This document shows, in pieces, positions 49,846-59,977 of a stretch of DNA of 64,000 nucleotides. Both the position numbers and the translations under genes were made by a program. The notes beneath the pieces were generated by a model. It saw only the letters and a list, made by a program, of their open reading frames with translations. It did no database searches and was not told the DNA's origin. Position 1 is the stretch's first letter, and each line of letters opens with the position of its first letter. This stretch comes from CAWJJM01 sp963843275 (GTDB taxonomy: Bacteria > Acidobacteriota > Thermoanaerobaculia > Multivoradales > JBCCEF01): NCBI GenBank assembly GCA_963843275.1, contig CAWJJM010000012.1:1426001-1490000 (forward strand), read 5' to 3'.

Positions 49846-51983
49846 ATGCGGAAGATCCTCGCCCTGTCGCTGCTCGCCCTCGTCCTGGCCGTCCCGGCCC
49901 GGGCGGCCAAGCGGGCCTTCACCATCGCCGACCACTACCGCGTCCAGGGGGTGGCCGACCCGCAGGTCAGCCCGGACGGCGCGACCGTCGCCTACGTGGT
50001 GACGAGCTACGACCTGCCCGCCGCCGAGAAGGCGGCCCACGTCTGGTCCATCCCCGCCGCCGGCGGCGGCGCGGCGCAGCAGCTCACCCGCGGCGACGGC
50101 GCCGACTCCGACCCCCGCTGGTCGCCCGACGGCAGCCAGCTCCTCTTCGTCTCCGACCGCGACGACGACACGCCGCAGCTCTTCCTGCTGCCCGTCGCCG
50201 GCGGCGAGCCGCGCCAGCTCACCCACTTCTCGATGGGGGTGAGCGACCCCGCCTGGTCGCCGGACGGCCGCTTCGTGGCCTTCGCCGCCGACGTCTACCC
50301 GGAGTGTGGCGCCGACTCCGCCTGCAACGCAGGAGATCTCCGACGACTGGGACGAGGGGCCGCTCGACGCCCACATGGCCGACTCGCTCCTCTACCGCCA
50401 CTGGACCCAGTGGCGCGACGGCCGCTTCAGCCACGTGCTGCTGGTCCGCGTGGCCGACGGCAAGCTGTGTCGACCTCACGCCGGGCGCCTGGGACAGCCC
50501 GACCTTCAGCCTGGGCGGCGACACCGGCTTCGCCTTCGCGCCCGACGGCCGCGAGATCGCCGTGGTCTCGAACCACGACGAGAAGCCCGCCGAGTCGACC
50601 AACGCCGACCTGTGGCGCATCCCGCTGGCCGAGGACGGCACCCCCGGCGAGGCGGTGAACCTGACCGCCGCCAACCACGGCTGGGACGGCGACCCGGCCT
50701 ACTCCCCGGACGGCCGCTACCTCGCCTACCGCACCCAGAAGATCCCCGGCTACGAGTCGGATCTCTTCCGGATCGCGCTCTACGACCGCAAGGCGGGCAC
50801 CTCGCGCATCCTCACCGAGGCGTTCCGCAACTGGATCACCGACGTGACCTGGGCGCCGGACGGCCGGCGGATGGTGGTGCAGGCGGAGGTGGCGGGCCGC
50901 AGCCCGCTCTACACCCTGGACCCGGCGAGCGGCGCGCTGCAGCAGGTGGTGCTCGACGCCGCCATCGACGCGTTCGACGTGGCGCCCTCCGGCGACGCCG
51001 TCGTCTACTCGCGGCGCTCGATCTCCGAGCCCTCCGAGCTCTACCGGGCGCCGCTGGCGGCAGGCGGCACGCGCACCCAGCTCACCCGCCACAACGCCGA
51101 CCTGGTCGCCGAGGTCGACTTCCGCCCCGCCGAGGAGATGTGGGTCGAGGGCGAGGCGGGCAACAAGATCCAGGTCTTCCTCGTCAAGCCGCACGACTTC
51201 GACCCGGCGCAAGCGCTACCCGACGATCATCAACGTCCACGGCGGCCCGCAGGGTGCCTGGATGGACTCCTACCGCGGCGACTGGCAGGTCTACCCCGGC
51301 GCCGGCTACGTGCTGGCCTTCCCCAACCCGGCGGGTTCGACCGGGTTCGGGCAGGACGTCACCGACGCCATCGCCGCACGACTACGGCGGCCGCGTCTTC
51401 CGCGACGTCATGAAGGTCACCGACGCCATCGCCGCCCTGCCCTACGTCGACCGCGACCGCATGGGCGCGATGGGCTGGTCCTACGGCGGCTACATGATGG
51501 ACTGGTTGGAGGGGCACACCGACCGCTTCAAGGCCATCGCCTCGATGATGGGCCTGTTCGACCTGCGGTCGTTCTACGGCGCCACCGAGGAGCTGTGGTT
51601 CCCCGAGCACGACCTCGGCGTGCCCTGGGAGAGCCCCGACTACGTCGAAGTGGTCGCCGTCGGAGTCGGTGAAGAACTTCAAGACGCCGGCCCTGGTCAT
51701 CACCGGCGAGCGCGACTACCGGGTGCCCTACACCCAGTCGCTGCAGTTCTTCACCGCCCTGCAGAAGCAGGGGGTGCCGTCACGCCTGGTGGTCTTCACC
51801 GACGCCGGCCACTGGCCGTCGTGGGTCGAGATGGCCTTCTACTACGACCTGCATCTCGACTGGTTCCACCGCTGGCTGGGCGGCGCCGCGGCCCCCTGGG
51901 AGCCCGAGAAGCTCCTCCGCAACCAGGTGTTCGACGACGAGGACGACGCCGAGGACGACGCCGCCGCCCCCGCGCAGGATTGA
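49846..51983 (+). CDS. Secreted S9-family (prolyl oligopeptidase/DPP-type) peptidase, frameshifted
   Basis: About 713 residues, with frame changes near 50330, 50470, 51210, 51380 and 51655. The signal peptide is MRKILALSLLALVLAVPARA. The N-terminal WD40-like/TolB propeller has repeats such as DPQVSPDGATVAYVVTS, DPRWSPDGSQLLFVSDRDDD, DPAWSPDGRFVAFAAD, DPAYSPDGRYLAYRTQ. The C-terminal alpha/beta hydrolase has YPTIINVHGGPQGAWMDSYR, the nucleophile elbow GWSYGGYM (about 51475), VITGERDYRVPYTQSL with the catalytic Asp, and the catalytic His in FTDAGHWPS. An Asp/Glu-rich tail follows (DDEDDAEDDA). Exported exo- or oligopeptidase. All catalytic residues are present once the frames are joined. Confidence 0.9.
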
Positions 51984-52000
51984 GGACGGCGGCAGAGGAT

Positions 52001-52038
52001 CCGGGGGCCGGCGGGCGCGCAGGCCCGCCGGCCCCCGG
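52001..52038. terminator. Perfect bidirectional hairpin between convergent genes
   Basis: A 16-bp perfect stem, CCGGGGGCCGGCGGGC (52001-52016) and its complement (52023-52038), around GCGCAG. It lies 18 bp after the S9 peptidase stop and 6 bp from the convergent stop at 52044. No T-run, but very stable. Confidence 0.65.
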
Positions 52039-52043
52039 CGCGT

Positions 52044-53296
52044 TCACGGGGCGATCGGGAAGCGCAGCACGCGGCCGGTGAAGGTCTCGGTCACCAGCAG
52101 CATCCCGCGGCTCCGGGTCCCAGCCGAGGCCGGCGCCACCGATCAGCGGCGCGGCCACCACCTCCGGGGTCGCCGCCGGGCCGGCGAAGCGCAGCACCCG
52201 ACCGGGCTCGTTCGCGAGGAAGTCGGTCGAGAGCTCCAGCACGTAGGTGGCGCCGCCGACCTCGAGCACGTCGGTGACCGAGGTGAGGCCGGGCAGGTAC
52301 GGCGTCGCCGCGCCGGTCGCCGGATCGACGGCGTAGACGGCGGCCGTGCCCGGGGCGAACGGGAAGCCCGAGAAGATCGACACCAGGAGCGTGCCGTCGT
52401 CGCGGGCGGAGATGCCGGTCGGCACCGGGTCGACCGTCGGCGGACCGAGGCCGGGGAACAGCGGGTTGGCGAGCCGCGGGAGCCGCGCCGCCACCCGCCA
52501 GCGCCCGGTCGCCGGAGCGACGTCGACGACGGTGTTGTTGCCCGCGTCGACCACGTAGAGGTGCGAGCGCTCCTCGAGGCGGCGGCCCACCGCGGTCTCC
52601 GGGTGGAGCTGCGCGTAGCGCTCCACCGCCACCGCCGGAGCGTTGCCGAACCCCAGCTCGGCGCGATCCGCGGGCGTGAGGTGCCCCGCCAGCGCCGCCG
52701 CGAACGGGTTCGACTGGCGGATGCCCAGGAAGGGGTCCGGCGCCAGGTCGCGGAAATCCGCCAGCAGCAGCAGCTCGACGTGCTCGCCCGCGTCGTTGTC
52801 GATGCCCGACGGTGCGCCCGTCGGCGAGGGCCGCGATGTCGTCGGCCGACAGGGTGAAGCCCTCCCGGACCGCGTCGGGCGGCGGGTCGAAACGGGCCCG
52901 GATCACCGAGCTGTAGATCGGCGAGGTGAGCCCGTCGGGGTTGGGCACCTGGCGGCCGGCGATGCTGGGCCCCAGCACGTCTCCCTCCCCGATCACCACG
53001 TAGAGCGTGCGGCGGGCGTCGGCCACCGCGGTGGGGCCGAGGAAGGCGCCTTCGGCGTTCTGGGCCGAGGGCAGCCCGGCGAGCAGCGGGTAGCGCGCCC
53101 CGTAGCCGGTCAGCAGGGTCACCCGGCCGTCGCCGGCGCCGGTGCCGGACTCGGCGAGCAGGAAGTTGCCGCCCAGGGTGCGGGCGATCTTGTACGGCGA
53201 GTGGGTGCCGGCGGCGAGGATCTGCTGCGCCTGCGCGGCGATCCCGGGCAGCAGCAGGCCCAGCACCACGGCGAGGATCCCGGTCTTACGCGACAT
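52044..53296 (-). CDS. ScyD/ScyE-family secreted beta-propeller-like protein (two frameshifts)
   Basis: About 417 residues. The signal peptide is MSRKTGILAVVLGLLLPGIA, ending AQA-Q. Family-type blocks: AAGTHSPYKIARTLGGNFLL, AESGTGAGDGRVTLL, TLYVVIGEGDVLGPSIAG, VDAGNNTVVDVAPATGRWRV, VDPVPTGISARDDGTLLVSI, then FSGFPFAPGTAAVYAVDPAT, VTDVLEVGGATYVLELSTDF. Frame changes lie near 52812 and 52108; the end reads LLVTETFTGRVLRFPIAP. ScyD/ScyE proteins were first seen in cyanobacterial scytonemin loci, but the family is wide and its role elsewhere is unknown. It is divergent from the sigma factor gene with a 154-bp spacer. Confidence 0.82.
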
Positions 53297-53419
53297 CGTG
53301 CCTCCTTGAGTGCGGTTCCGGCGGCCGCCCGCGGGGCCGACCCGGCCCCGAGGCGTCCGCTTCTACCGCAGCACGCGCGAGCCGTCGCGAAAAGCTGTCA
53401 CGCCGGCCTCCTCCTGCAG

Positions 53420-53425
53420 TAGACT
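53420..53425 (+). promoter_or_regulatory. Probable -10 (TAGACT) of the sigma factor-kinase operon
   Basis: GCAGTAGACTGCC lies 25 bp before the GTG at 53451. CTGTCA at 53395-53400 is a weak -35 with a 19-bp spacer. The ribosome site CCAGGAGAG follows at 53437. Confidence 0.35.
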
Positions 53426-53450
53426 GCCCGCTTCTCCAGGAGAGTGCCCG

Positions 53451-54032
53451 GTGCAGGCACCACGGTCGGACGAGACGTCCCCGGGGCAGGCGTCGGAGGG
53501 CGGCGCCCCCGCCGCCCTCGACGGGTTGACCCCGCAGCTGTACGCGGAGCTGCGACGCCTGGCGAACCGGGCGCTGGCCGGCGAGCGGCGCGACCACACG
53601 CTGCAGCCGACGGCGCTCGTCCACGAGGCCTTCCTCCGCCTCCTCGGGCAGCGGGCGGCGTGGCAGAACCGCGCCCACTTCATGGCCGTCGCCGGACGGG
53701 TGATGCGCCGGGTGCTCGTCGACCACGCCCGCCGGCGGCTGGCCTCGAAGCGCCCCGACCCGCGGGCCCGGGTCACGTTGAGCGGCCTCACCGACGGCGC
53801 GCGGGAGGACGTCGACGTCCTCGACCTCGACGTCGCCCTCGGCCGGCTCGCCCGATTCGACCCCCGCGCCGCCCGGGTGGTCGAGCTGCGCGGCTTCGCC
53901 GGCTGCACCAGCGAGGAGGCGGCGGCGCTGCTGGGGATCTCCGAAGCGACCGTGGCCCGCGACTGGCGGATGGCGCGGAGCTGGCTGCGGCGCGAGCTGC
54001 AGCGCGGCCGCGCGCCGGAGGGGGCGTCGTGA
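53451..54032 (+). CDS. ECF-type RNA polymerase sigma factor (TIGR02999-like)
   Basis: 193 residues. The start is GTG 53451, with AGGAGAG 8 bp upstream. The sigma-2 region reads LTPQLYAELRRLANRALAGE, HTLQPTALVHEAFLRLLGQR and WQNRAHFMAVAGRVMRRVLV, then DHARRRLASKRPD. This pattern is typical of the short ECF group found in Acidobacteria and Planctomycetes. The sigma-4 helix-turn-helix reads CTSEEAAALLGISEATVARD, then WRMARSWLRREL. No anti-sigma gene is adjacent. Instead the stop overlaps the start of a Ser/Thr kinase gene (GTGA), so the two are made together and the kinase may control the sigma factor (inference from pairing). Confidence 0.9.
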   Translation: MQAPRSDETSPGQASEGGAPAALDGLTPQLYAELRRLANRALAGERRDHTLQPTALVHEAFLRLLGQRAAWQNRAHFMAVAGRVMRRVLVDHARRRLASKRPDPRARVTLSGLTDGAREDVDVLDLDVALGRLARFDPRAARVVELRGFAGCTSEEAAALLGISEATVARDWRMARSWLRRELQRGRAPEGAS

Positions 54033-56098
54033 GCGCGACGCCCGGCGTCGCCGCCCGCCGTCGTTATCAACGGATCAAGCAGCTCTACCTGGCGACGCGC
54101 GAGTTGGCGCCGGGCCCGCGCGACGGCCTCCTCGACCGCATCTGCGGTGCCGATCGCGCGCTGCGGGCCGCGGTCCGCGAGCTCATCGACCAGGAGACCG
54201 GCGACGGGCCGACCGTCCCCGCCGTCCCCCTCGCCGCTCCGCGCCCGGCGCCCTCGAGCGGCGACCGGGTGGGGCCGTACCAGCTCGTCCGCACTCTCGG
54301 GGCCGGCGGCACCGGCGTCGTCCACCTCGCCACCGACACCCGGCTCGCCCGCCTCGTGGCGCTGAAGTTCCTCGCTCCGCGGGCCGGCGAGACCCTCGAC
54401 GCCCGCCGCCGGCTGCTCGACGAGGCGCGCGCCGCGTCCGCCCTCGACCACCCGAACATCTGCACCGTCTACGACGTCGGCGAGACGGACGGCCAGACCT
54501 GGATGGCGATGGCCTACTGCTCCGGCGAGACGCTGCAGGAGGCCCTGCGGCGCGGCCCTCTGCCGCTCGAGCGGGCGCTGTCGGTCGCCTTCGCGGTCTG
54601 CCGCGGGTTGGCGGCCGCCCACCGGCGCGGCATCGTCCACCGCGACGTCAAGCCCGCCAACCTGATCCTCGGCGAGGAGGGAGACGTCAAGATCCTCGAC
54701 TTCGGGATCGCCGCCCCGGCCCGCCACAGCGCGCCGGCCGGCGAGCCGGTGGGGACGCCCGGCTACATGGCGCCGGAGCAGGTGCGCGGCGGCGTGGTGG
54801 GTCCGCCGGCCGACGTCTGGGCGGTCGGAGCCCTGCTCTACGAGATGCTCGGCGGCGCACCGCCCTTCCCCGGCGCACGGGTCGCGGCGCTTCTCTACGC
54901 CGTCGTCCACGAGGCACCACGACCGCTCGCCGACCTCTGCCCCGGGGTCCCGGCGGCGGTGGCCGAGTTGGTCGAGCGCTGCCTGCAGAAGGACCCCGCC
55001 GACCGCTACCCCGACGCCGCCGCCCTCCTCGCCGCGCTCGGCGACGCCGACCGGCGCCGCGGCGCCGGGGCCGCCTCCCCGCGCCGCATCGCCGCCGCCT
55101 CCGTCCGCCCCTTCGCGCAGCGCAAGGTCCTGGAGGGCTTCCACCACCTCAGCGGCTGGAGCCTCGGATCGGCGGTGGAGGCCTTCCGGGCTGCGGCCGC
55201 CACCGATCCCGACTGCGCCCCGGCGTGGGTCGGACTGGCCCGCGTCCACGCGCTGCAGGGTCTGATCGGCTGGCGGCCGGCCACCGAGGCCTACGCCGAC
55301 GCCGAGGAGGCGGCCCGCCAGGCCCTGGCCCGCGACCCCGACTCCGCGGGCGGATTGACCGCTCTGGCACAGGTCGAGACCTACCGGGGCGGCGACCTGC
55401 GGGCGGCGTGGAAGGAGGCGCAGCGCGCGGTGGACCTGGATCCGGGCGCGGCCTTCGGACACCACATCGCCGCCGGCGTGGCGCTCGCGTTCGACGACCC
55501 GGACGCCGCCGTCCACGGGCTCGAGCGGACGCTCGAGCTCGACCCTCTCGACCGCTGCCCCGCCCTGCTGCTCGCCCGCGCCCACCTGCGCCGGCACGCC
55601 TTCGACGGCGCCGTCGCGGCGAGCCGCGACAACCTGGAGCTGTTCCCCGACATGCAGCCCTCGCGCGAGCTGCTCTGGCGCGCCCTGTGGTTCGGCGGCC
55701 GCGCGGCGGAGGCCCGGGCCGAGGCCGAGAAGCTCCCCGGCGAGCGCGGCGCCCTGCTGGCCGCCTTCTCGGCGGGGCGGCTCGCCGAGGCCCGGCGCCT
55801 CGCCGCCACGGCGGAGGACGCCTGGCGCGCCCGGCTCGCCGACGGGGAGCCGGCGATGTTGGCCACCGCCGCGTTGGCGGAGAACCGGGCGCTGCTCGGC
55901 GACGCCGACGCCACCCTGGCCTGGATCGAGAAGCTGGCGTCGCTGACCGGCGGGGCCTTCAACGCCAGCCAGGTCCTGCCGCTCCCGGACGTCGACTTCC
56001 TGCGCGCCGACCCGCGGTTCGCCGCGCTGCTCGCCCGCCTGGGCCTCCCGGCGAGCTTCGCGCGGGTCGGCGGTCCGCCGCCCTCCGGCGGCGCCTAG
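54029..56098 (+). CDS. Ser/Thr protein kinase with C-terminal TPR-like repeats
   Basis: 689 residues, unbroken. An N-terminal helical segment of about 75 residues (QRIKQLYLATRELAPGPRDG) resembles the start of other sigma-linked kinases. The kinase domain has the glycine loop LGAGGTGVVHLA (about 91), the VALK lysine (about 113), the catalytic loop IVHRDVKPANLIL (HRD about 204-206), DFGIAAPA (about 224) and GTPGYMAPEQVRG. Then come GLG-type VRPFAQRKVLEGFHHLSGWS and about 300 residues of TPR-like helices (AVEAFRAAAATDPDCAPAWV, AAWKEAQRAVDLDPGAAFGH, LERTLELDPLDRCPALLLAR). No transmembrane segment is seen, so it is probably cytosolic. Translationally coupled to the sigma factor. Confidence 0.92.
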   Translation: MSATPGVAARRRYQRIKQLYLATRELAPGPRDGLLDRICGADRALRAAVRELIDQETGDGPTVPAVPLAAPRPAPSSGDRVGPYQLVRTLGAGGTGVVHLATDTRLARLVALKFLAPRAGETLDARRRLLDEARAASALDHPNICTVYDVGETDGQTWMAMAYCSGETLQEALRRGPLPLERALSVAFAVCRGLAAAHRRGIVHRDVKPANLILGEEGDVKILDFGIAAPARHSAPAGEPVGTPGYMAPEQVRGGVVGPPADVWAVGALLYEMLGGAPPFPGARVAALLYAVVHEAPRPLADLCPGVPAAVAELVERCLQKDPADRYPDAAALLAALGDADRRRGAGAASPRRIAAASVRPFAQRKVLEGFHHLSGWSLGSAVEAFRAAAATDPDCAPAWVGLARVHALQGLIGWRPATEAYADAEEAARQALARDPDSAGGLTALAQVETYRGGDLRAAWKEAQRAVDLDPGAAFGHHIAAGVALAFDDPDAAVHGLERTLELDPLDRCPALLLARAHLRRHAFDGAVAASRDNLELFPDMQPSRELLWRALWFGGRAAEARAEAEKLPGERGALLAAFSAGRLAEARRLAATAEDAWRARLADGEPAMLATAALAENRALLGDADATLAWIEKLASLTGGAFNASQVLPLPDVDFLRADPRFAALLARLGLPASFARVGGPPPSGGA

Positions 56099-56151
56099 AG
56101 CGGCACCCTACGGGCCGGCGGAGCGCCCGTCGGCGCGCTCGGGAGGATCGC

Positions 56152-57923
56152 TCAGCCGTGCCGGCGCCCCTTGCGCTCGCGCTCGAGATCGACCCAGCGC
56201 TTGTGCGCCTCGGCGTTCTCGATCCAGGGCCGGCGCTCGAAGTAGCTGTCCGTCCACTTCTTACCGTCCCGAGAGCAGGAGCAGGGCGATCAGGTTGGGG
56301 AAGGTGACGAAGCCCAGGGCGATGTCGCCGATCGTCCAGACGGTGGCCAGGGCCACCACCGCACCCGACGAAGTGCATGCCCACGAAGACGAGCTTGTAG
56401 GGCAGCACCGCCTTGGGCCCGAACAGGTAGTGGACGCAGCGGTCCCCGTAGTAGCTCCACGAGATCGCCGTCGAGATGGCGAACAGCAGCACGCTGAAGA
56501 CCACGATGTAGCCGCCCCAGGTGCCGCCCAGGCCCGCATCGAAGGCGAGCTTGGTCAGCGGCGCGCCGCTCTCGGCGGCGAGGCCGTAGAGCGAGTCGGT
56601 AGGTCTCCCCCGTCGCCGCCACCGCCTCCTGCGCGCCGGGTACACGGTCCCGGTGAACGGCGTGGTCTGCGTCGGCGTCGGCGAAGAGGCGCTCGACCGG
56701 CACCTCGTGCCAGCCGACCACCGGCCCGCCGGCCGCGGCGCCGCGGTGTGGCCGTCGCGCACCTCGATCCGTTCGGGGGCCACGTCCAGCGCCGCGTAGC
56801 CGCCCTCGGCCGCCGACTCGAGGTAGGACAGGTCCCCGCCGCCGAGCTCGATCTCGGTCGGGATGCGGGTCGTGCCAGACGCCGGTGATGACGATCACCA
56901 GCCCGGTCATGGTGCAGATGACGATGGTGTCGATGAAGGGCTCGAGCAGCGCCACGACGCCCTCGGACACCGGCTCGTCGGTCTTCGCCGCGGCGTGGGC
57001 GATCGGCGCCGAGCCCTGGCCCGCCTCGTTGGAGAACAGCCCGCGCCGCACCCCCCACATCATGGTGAACAGGATGGCCCCGACGCCGGTGCCGGCCACC
57101 CCCGCGGACGGGTTGAAGGCCTGGTGGAAGATGGTGGCGAGGGTGGGCAGCACCTGGTCGGCGTGCAGGACCAGGATGGCGCCGCGCGCCGAGCACGTAG
57201 ACCGCCGCCATCAGCGGTGCCAGGAATGCGGTGACGCGGCCGATCCGCCGGATGCCGCCGAGGATGACCAGGCCGACGACCGCCGGGGTGACCAGCCCGG
57301 TGATCCACACCGGGATCGACGAACTCGTCGAGCAGCGTGTCGGCGACCGTGTTCGCCTGCACCGCGTTGCCGGTGAGGAACGAGGTGGTGGTCAGCGCCA
57401 CGGCGAAGAAGGCCGCGAGCACCTTGGCGACCGGCTTCCACCGCCCCCGCCCCAGCCCGCGCTCCATGTAGTACATCGGGCCGCCGGAGACCGAGCCCTC
57501 CCAGCGCCGCGCGTCGCGGTCCGGGAACCGACGTCGCGGAAGTGCTGGGCGAGCGTCACCTCGGTGTACTTGACGGCCATGCCGAGCAGCGCCGTCATCC
57601 ACATCCAGAACAGCGCCCCGGGGCCGCCGAAGTGGATGGCGATGGCGACGCCGGCGATGTTGCCGATGCCGACGGTGGCCGAGAGCGCCGTGGTCAGCGC
57701 CTGGAAGTGGGCGACGTCGCCGGGCTCGTCGGGGTCGTCGTACTGCCGCTGGTGACCGCGAAGCCGTGGGGCAGCCGGCGGACCTGGATGAAGCCCAGCC
57801 GCAGGGTGAGGAAGACGCCGGTGCCGAGCAGGGCGATGACGAGGAAGGGGATCTCCCGGTCCCCCACCGTGACCCCCAGTTCCAGACGTAGTACTCCAGA
57901 GCTCCGACGATCTGCTCGAACAT
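56152..57923 (-). CDS. Sodium:alanine symporter family (AgcS-type) transporter, heavily frameshifted
   Basis: About 590 residues read over many frames (at least six changes). The start at 57923 gives MFEQIVGALEYYVWNWGS. Family blocks: AHFQALTTALSATVGIGNIA, then VAIAIHFGGPGALFWMWMTA, LLGMAVKYTEVTLAQHFRD, GGPMYYMERGLGRGRWKPVA, then VLAAFFAVALTTTSFLTGNA, HQAFNPSAGVAGTGVGAILF, MMWGVRRGLFSNEAGQGSAP (the AgcS signature), then IAHAAAKTDEPVSEGVVALL, ISWSYYGDRCVHYLFGPKAV. A hydrophilic C-terminus follows (DLERERKGRRHG). It has a soluble insertion of about 80 residues near 56590-56860, longer than usual. It imports a small amino acid with Na+. It is last in the minus operon behind the FAD oxidase. Confidence 0.85.
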
Positions 57924-58012
57924 GCGGCCTCCCGCGGCGGCGGCTGATGGGATGCGGAACGACCCGCGGATCTTAACCACAACGGTCGCCGATCGCGGCC
58001 GCTGCGGGCCGC

Positions 58013-59220
58013 TCAGGAGGCGCCCGGGCCGGCGTCGGGGAAGAGGCGCGGAGGAGGGCAGGCCCGAGCGCCCGGCGCGCCAGGTGGCGGCCGAGCAGGA
58101 AGCCGAGGCAGAGGCCATGGCCGTTGAGCCCCGCCGCGTAGAGCACGCCCGGGACACCGGGCACCTCGCCGATCCGGGGCAGGCCGTCGTCGGTGAACGC
58201 CTCGATCCCGGCCCACCGCGAGCGCACCGGAGAGGCGGCGAGCCCCGGGAAGGTGGCGGCGAGGAACGCGTCCAGCGCGCCCTGGACCTCGGCGGTGGGC
58301 GACTCGAGGTAGCCCGACCTCCGCCGCCGGCGCGCCTGCCGCGCCCCGGCCGCCACCACCGTGCCGTCGGCGAGCTGGCGCACGCCTCGCGGCCGCCGTC
58401 GAGCCACCAGACGCCGGCGAGCCGGCGCTCGCCGGGCCCGGTGGCGAGCGCCTGGGCGCGCCCGGCCGGATCTCGGCGAGCCAGGTGCGGCAGCAGGGCC
58501 GGCGCGTAGGCGTTGAGCGCCACCACCACGGCCGGGCCACCAGGTCGCCGCCGGCCCCAGCAGCCGGACCCGGCCGTCGCCCGCCGGCTCCAGGCGCTCG
58601 CACCCGGGCGCCGGGGCGCACCGCGAACCCGCCGCAGGCCGCCAGCCCCCGGCACAGGCGCACCGGGTCGAGCCCGGCGTCACGGGGCTGGTGGAGGGCG
58701 CCGCCGATGCCCGCGGCTGCCCGCGGCCCGCGCCACCGCGTCGGCGTCGCGCCACTCGACGTCGAGGCCGGCCGCCGCCAACGCTCGGCCGCTCCGGCCC
58801 CAGCGCGGCCTCCCGCCGGCCTCCTCCGCCGGCGCCGCGATCCAGCTCCCCTCGGGAAGGAAGTCGCAGTCGAAGCCGCCCGGGTCGAGCAGCTCGGCGC
58901 GCAGCAGCTCGCGGCTCTCCGCCGCCGCGCCGCCAGAGGGCCAACGCCCGCTCGCGGCCCCGGCCGCGCCACCGTCTCGGCGAAGGGCTCGGCGAGCCGG
59001 TCGACAGGAAGCCTGCGTTGCGCCCGGAGGCCCGGGCCGCCGAGGTGCTCGGCCTCCGCACCACCACGCGCGGCCCCTGGCCGCCCTCGCGGGCCAGCCA
59101 CCAGGCCGCCGACAGGCCGACGAAGCCGCCGCCCACGACCACCACGTCGACCTGCCTCGGGCACGGCGTCGGCCGCGCCAGCCAGAGCGAGGGCGGCAGC
59201 CCGCTAACCGACCAGGACAC
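58013..59220 (-). CDS. FAD-dependent amine/amino-acid oxidoreductase (DAO family), heavily frameshifted
   Basis: About 400 residues across at least six frame changes. The GTG start at 59220 gives SGLPPSLWLARPTP, then the dinucleotide-binding VDVVVVGGGFVGLSAAWWLA, ASGRNAGFLSTG (DAO-type R-N-GF loop), LPEGSWIAAP-type segment, a VVVALNAYAPALLPHL block (about 58500), SPVRSRWAGIEAFTDDGLPR and GEVPGVPGVLYAAGLNGHGL, then CLGFLLGRHLARRALG. These are the C-terminal FAD-contact signature of the glycine/sarcosine/D-amino-acid oxidase group. The substrate is unknown. The start overlaps the SDR stop by 17 bp. With the following Na+/alanine symporter it suggests uptake and oxidation of a small amino acid. 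Confidence 0.8.
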
Positions 59221-59977
59221 TGCCGCCGTTGACGTTGAAGATCTCGCCGGTGACGTGGCGGGCGAGCGGCGAGGCGAGGAAGACCACCGGGCCGGCGATG
59301 TCCTCCGGGTCGGCGATCCGCCGCGAGCGGGATCGTCGGCGCGCGATGCGCTCGCGGCCGCCGGCGGCGAAGGGCTCGGCGCACATCTCCGTCTCCACCC
59401 AGCCCGGCGCCACCGAGTTGACCCGCACCCGCGGCGCCAGCTCGACGGCCCACGACTTGGTGGCGGAGATCACCGCCCCCTTCGAGGCCGCGTAGGGGCT
59501 GTGGAAGGCCTCGCCGCGCTGCCCCGCGGTCGAGGTGACGTTGACGACGCTGGCGTTGCCCGAGCCGTCCAGCAGCGGCACCGCCGCGCGGGTGCACGAG
59601 GAAGGTGCCGGGGACGTTGACGCGCAGCGTCTCCTCGTAGCGCTCGAGATCGAAGCCGGCCAGCGGGTTGGTCTCCCACACCCCGGCGTTGTTGACCAGG
59701 CAGTCGAGACGCCCCCACTCGCCGCCGCACCCGGGCGAACAGCTCGGCCACGCCCTCGGGACGGGAGAGGTCCGCCGCCGCGGCGAAGTGCGGGGCGTCG
59801 CCCAGGCGTCCGAGCTCGCGCACCACCGCCGCGGCCGCGCTCGTGGCGGGCGCGGTAGGCCACCGCCACGGCGGCCCCGGCCCGGGCGAAGAGGCGGCAG
59901 CACGCCTCGCCGATGCCGCGGCTGCCGCCGGTCACCACCACCCGCAGCCCGGAGAGGTCGAGCAGACCCGGGCTCAA
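59204..59977 (-). CDS. Short-chain dehydrogenase/reductase (two compensating frameshifts)
   Basis: 257 residues. The start is TTG 59977, whose bases overlap the thiolase stop (TTGA). The N-terminus reads LLDLSGLRVVVTGGSRGIGE with the TGxxxGIG loop. The middle (about 59590-59860) is out of frame but restores LVNNAGVWETNPLAGFDLER. Then follow ASVVNVTSTAGQRGEAFHSP, the catalytic YAASKGA, VNSVAPGWVETEM, FLASPLARHVTGEIFNVNGG. A classical FabG-like SDR. Between a thiolase and an amino-acid oxidase it may reduce or oxidise a beta-hydroxyacyl intermediate (inference). Confidence 0.86.
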   Translation of the reverse strand: MSPGLLDLSGLRVVVTGGSRGIGEACCRLFARAGAAVAVAYRARHERGRGGGARARTPGRRPALRRGGGPLPSRGRGRAVRPGAAASGGVSTAWSTTPGCGRPTRWPASISSATRRRCASTSPAPSSCTRAAVPLLDGSGNASVVNVTSTAGQRGEAFHSPYAASKGAVISATKSWAVELAPRVRVNSVAPGWVETEMCAEPFAAGGRERIARRRSRSRRIADPEDIAGPVVFLASPLARHVTGEIFNVNGGSVLVG

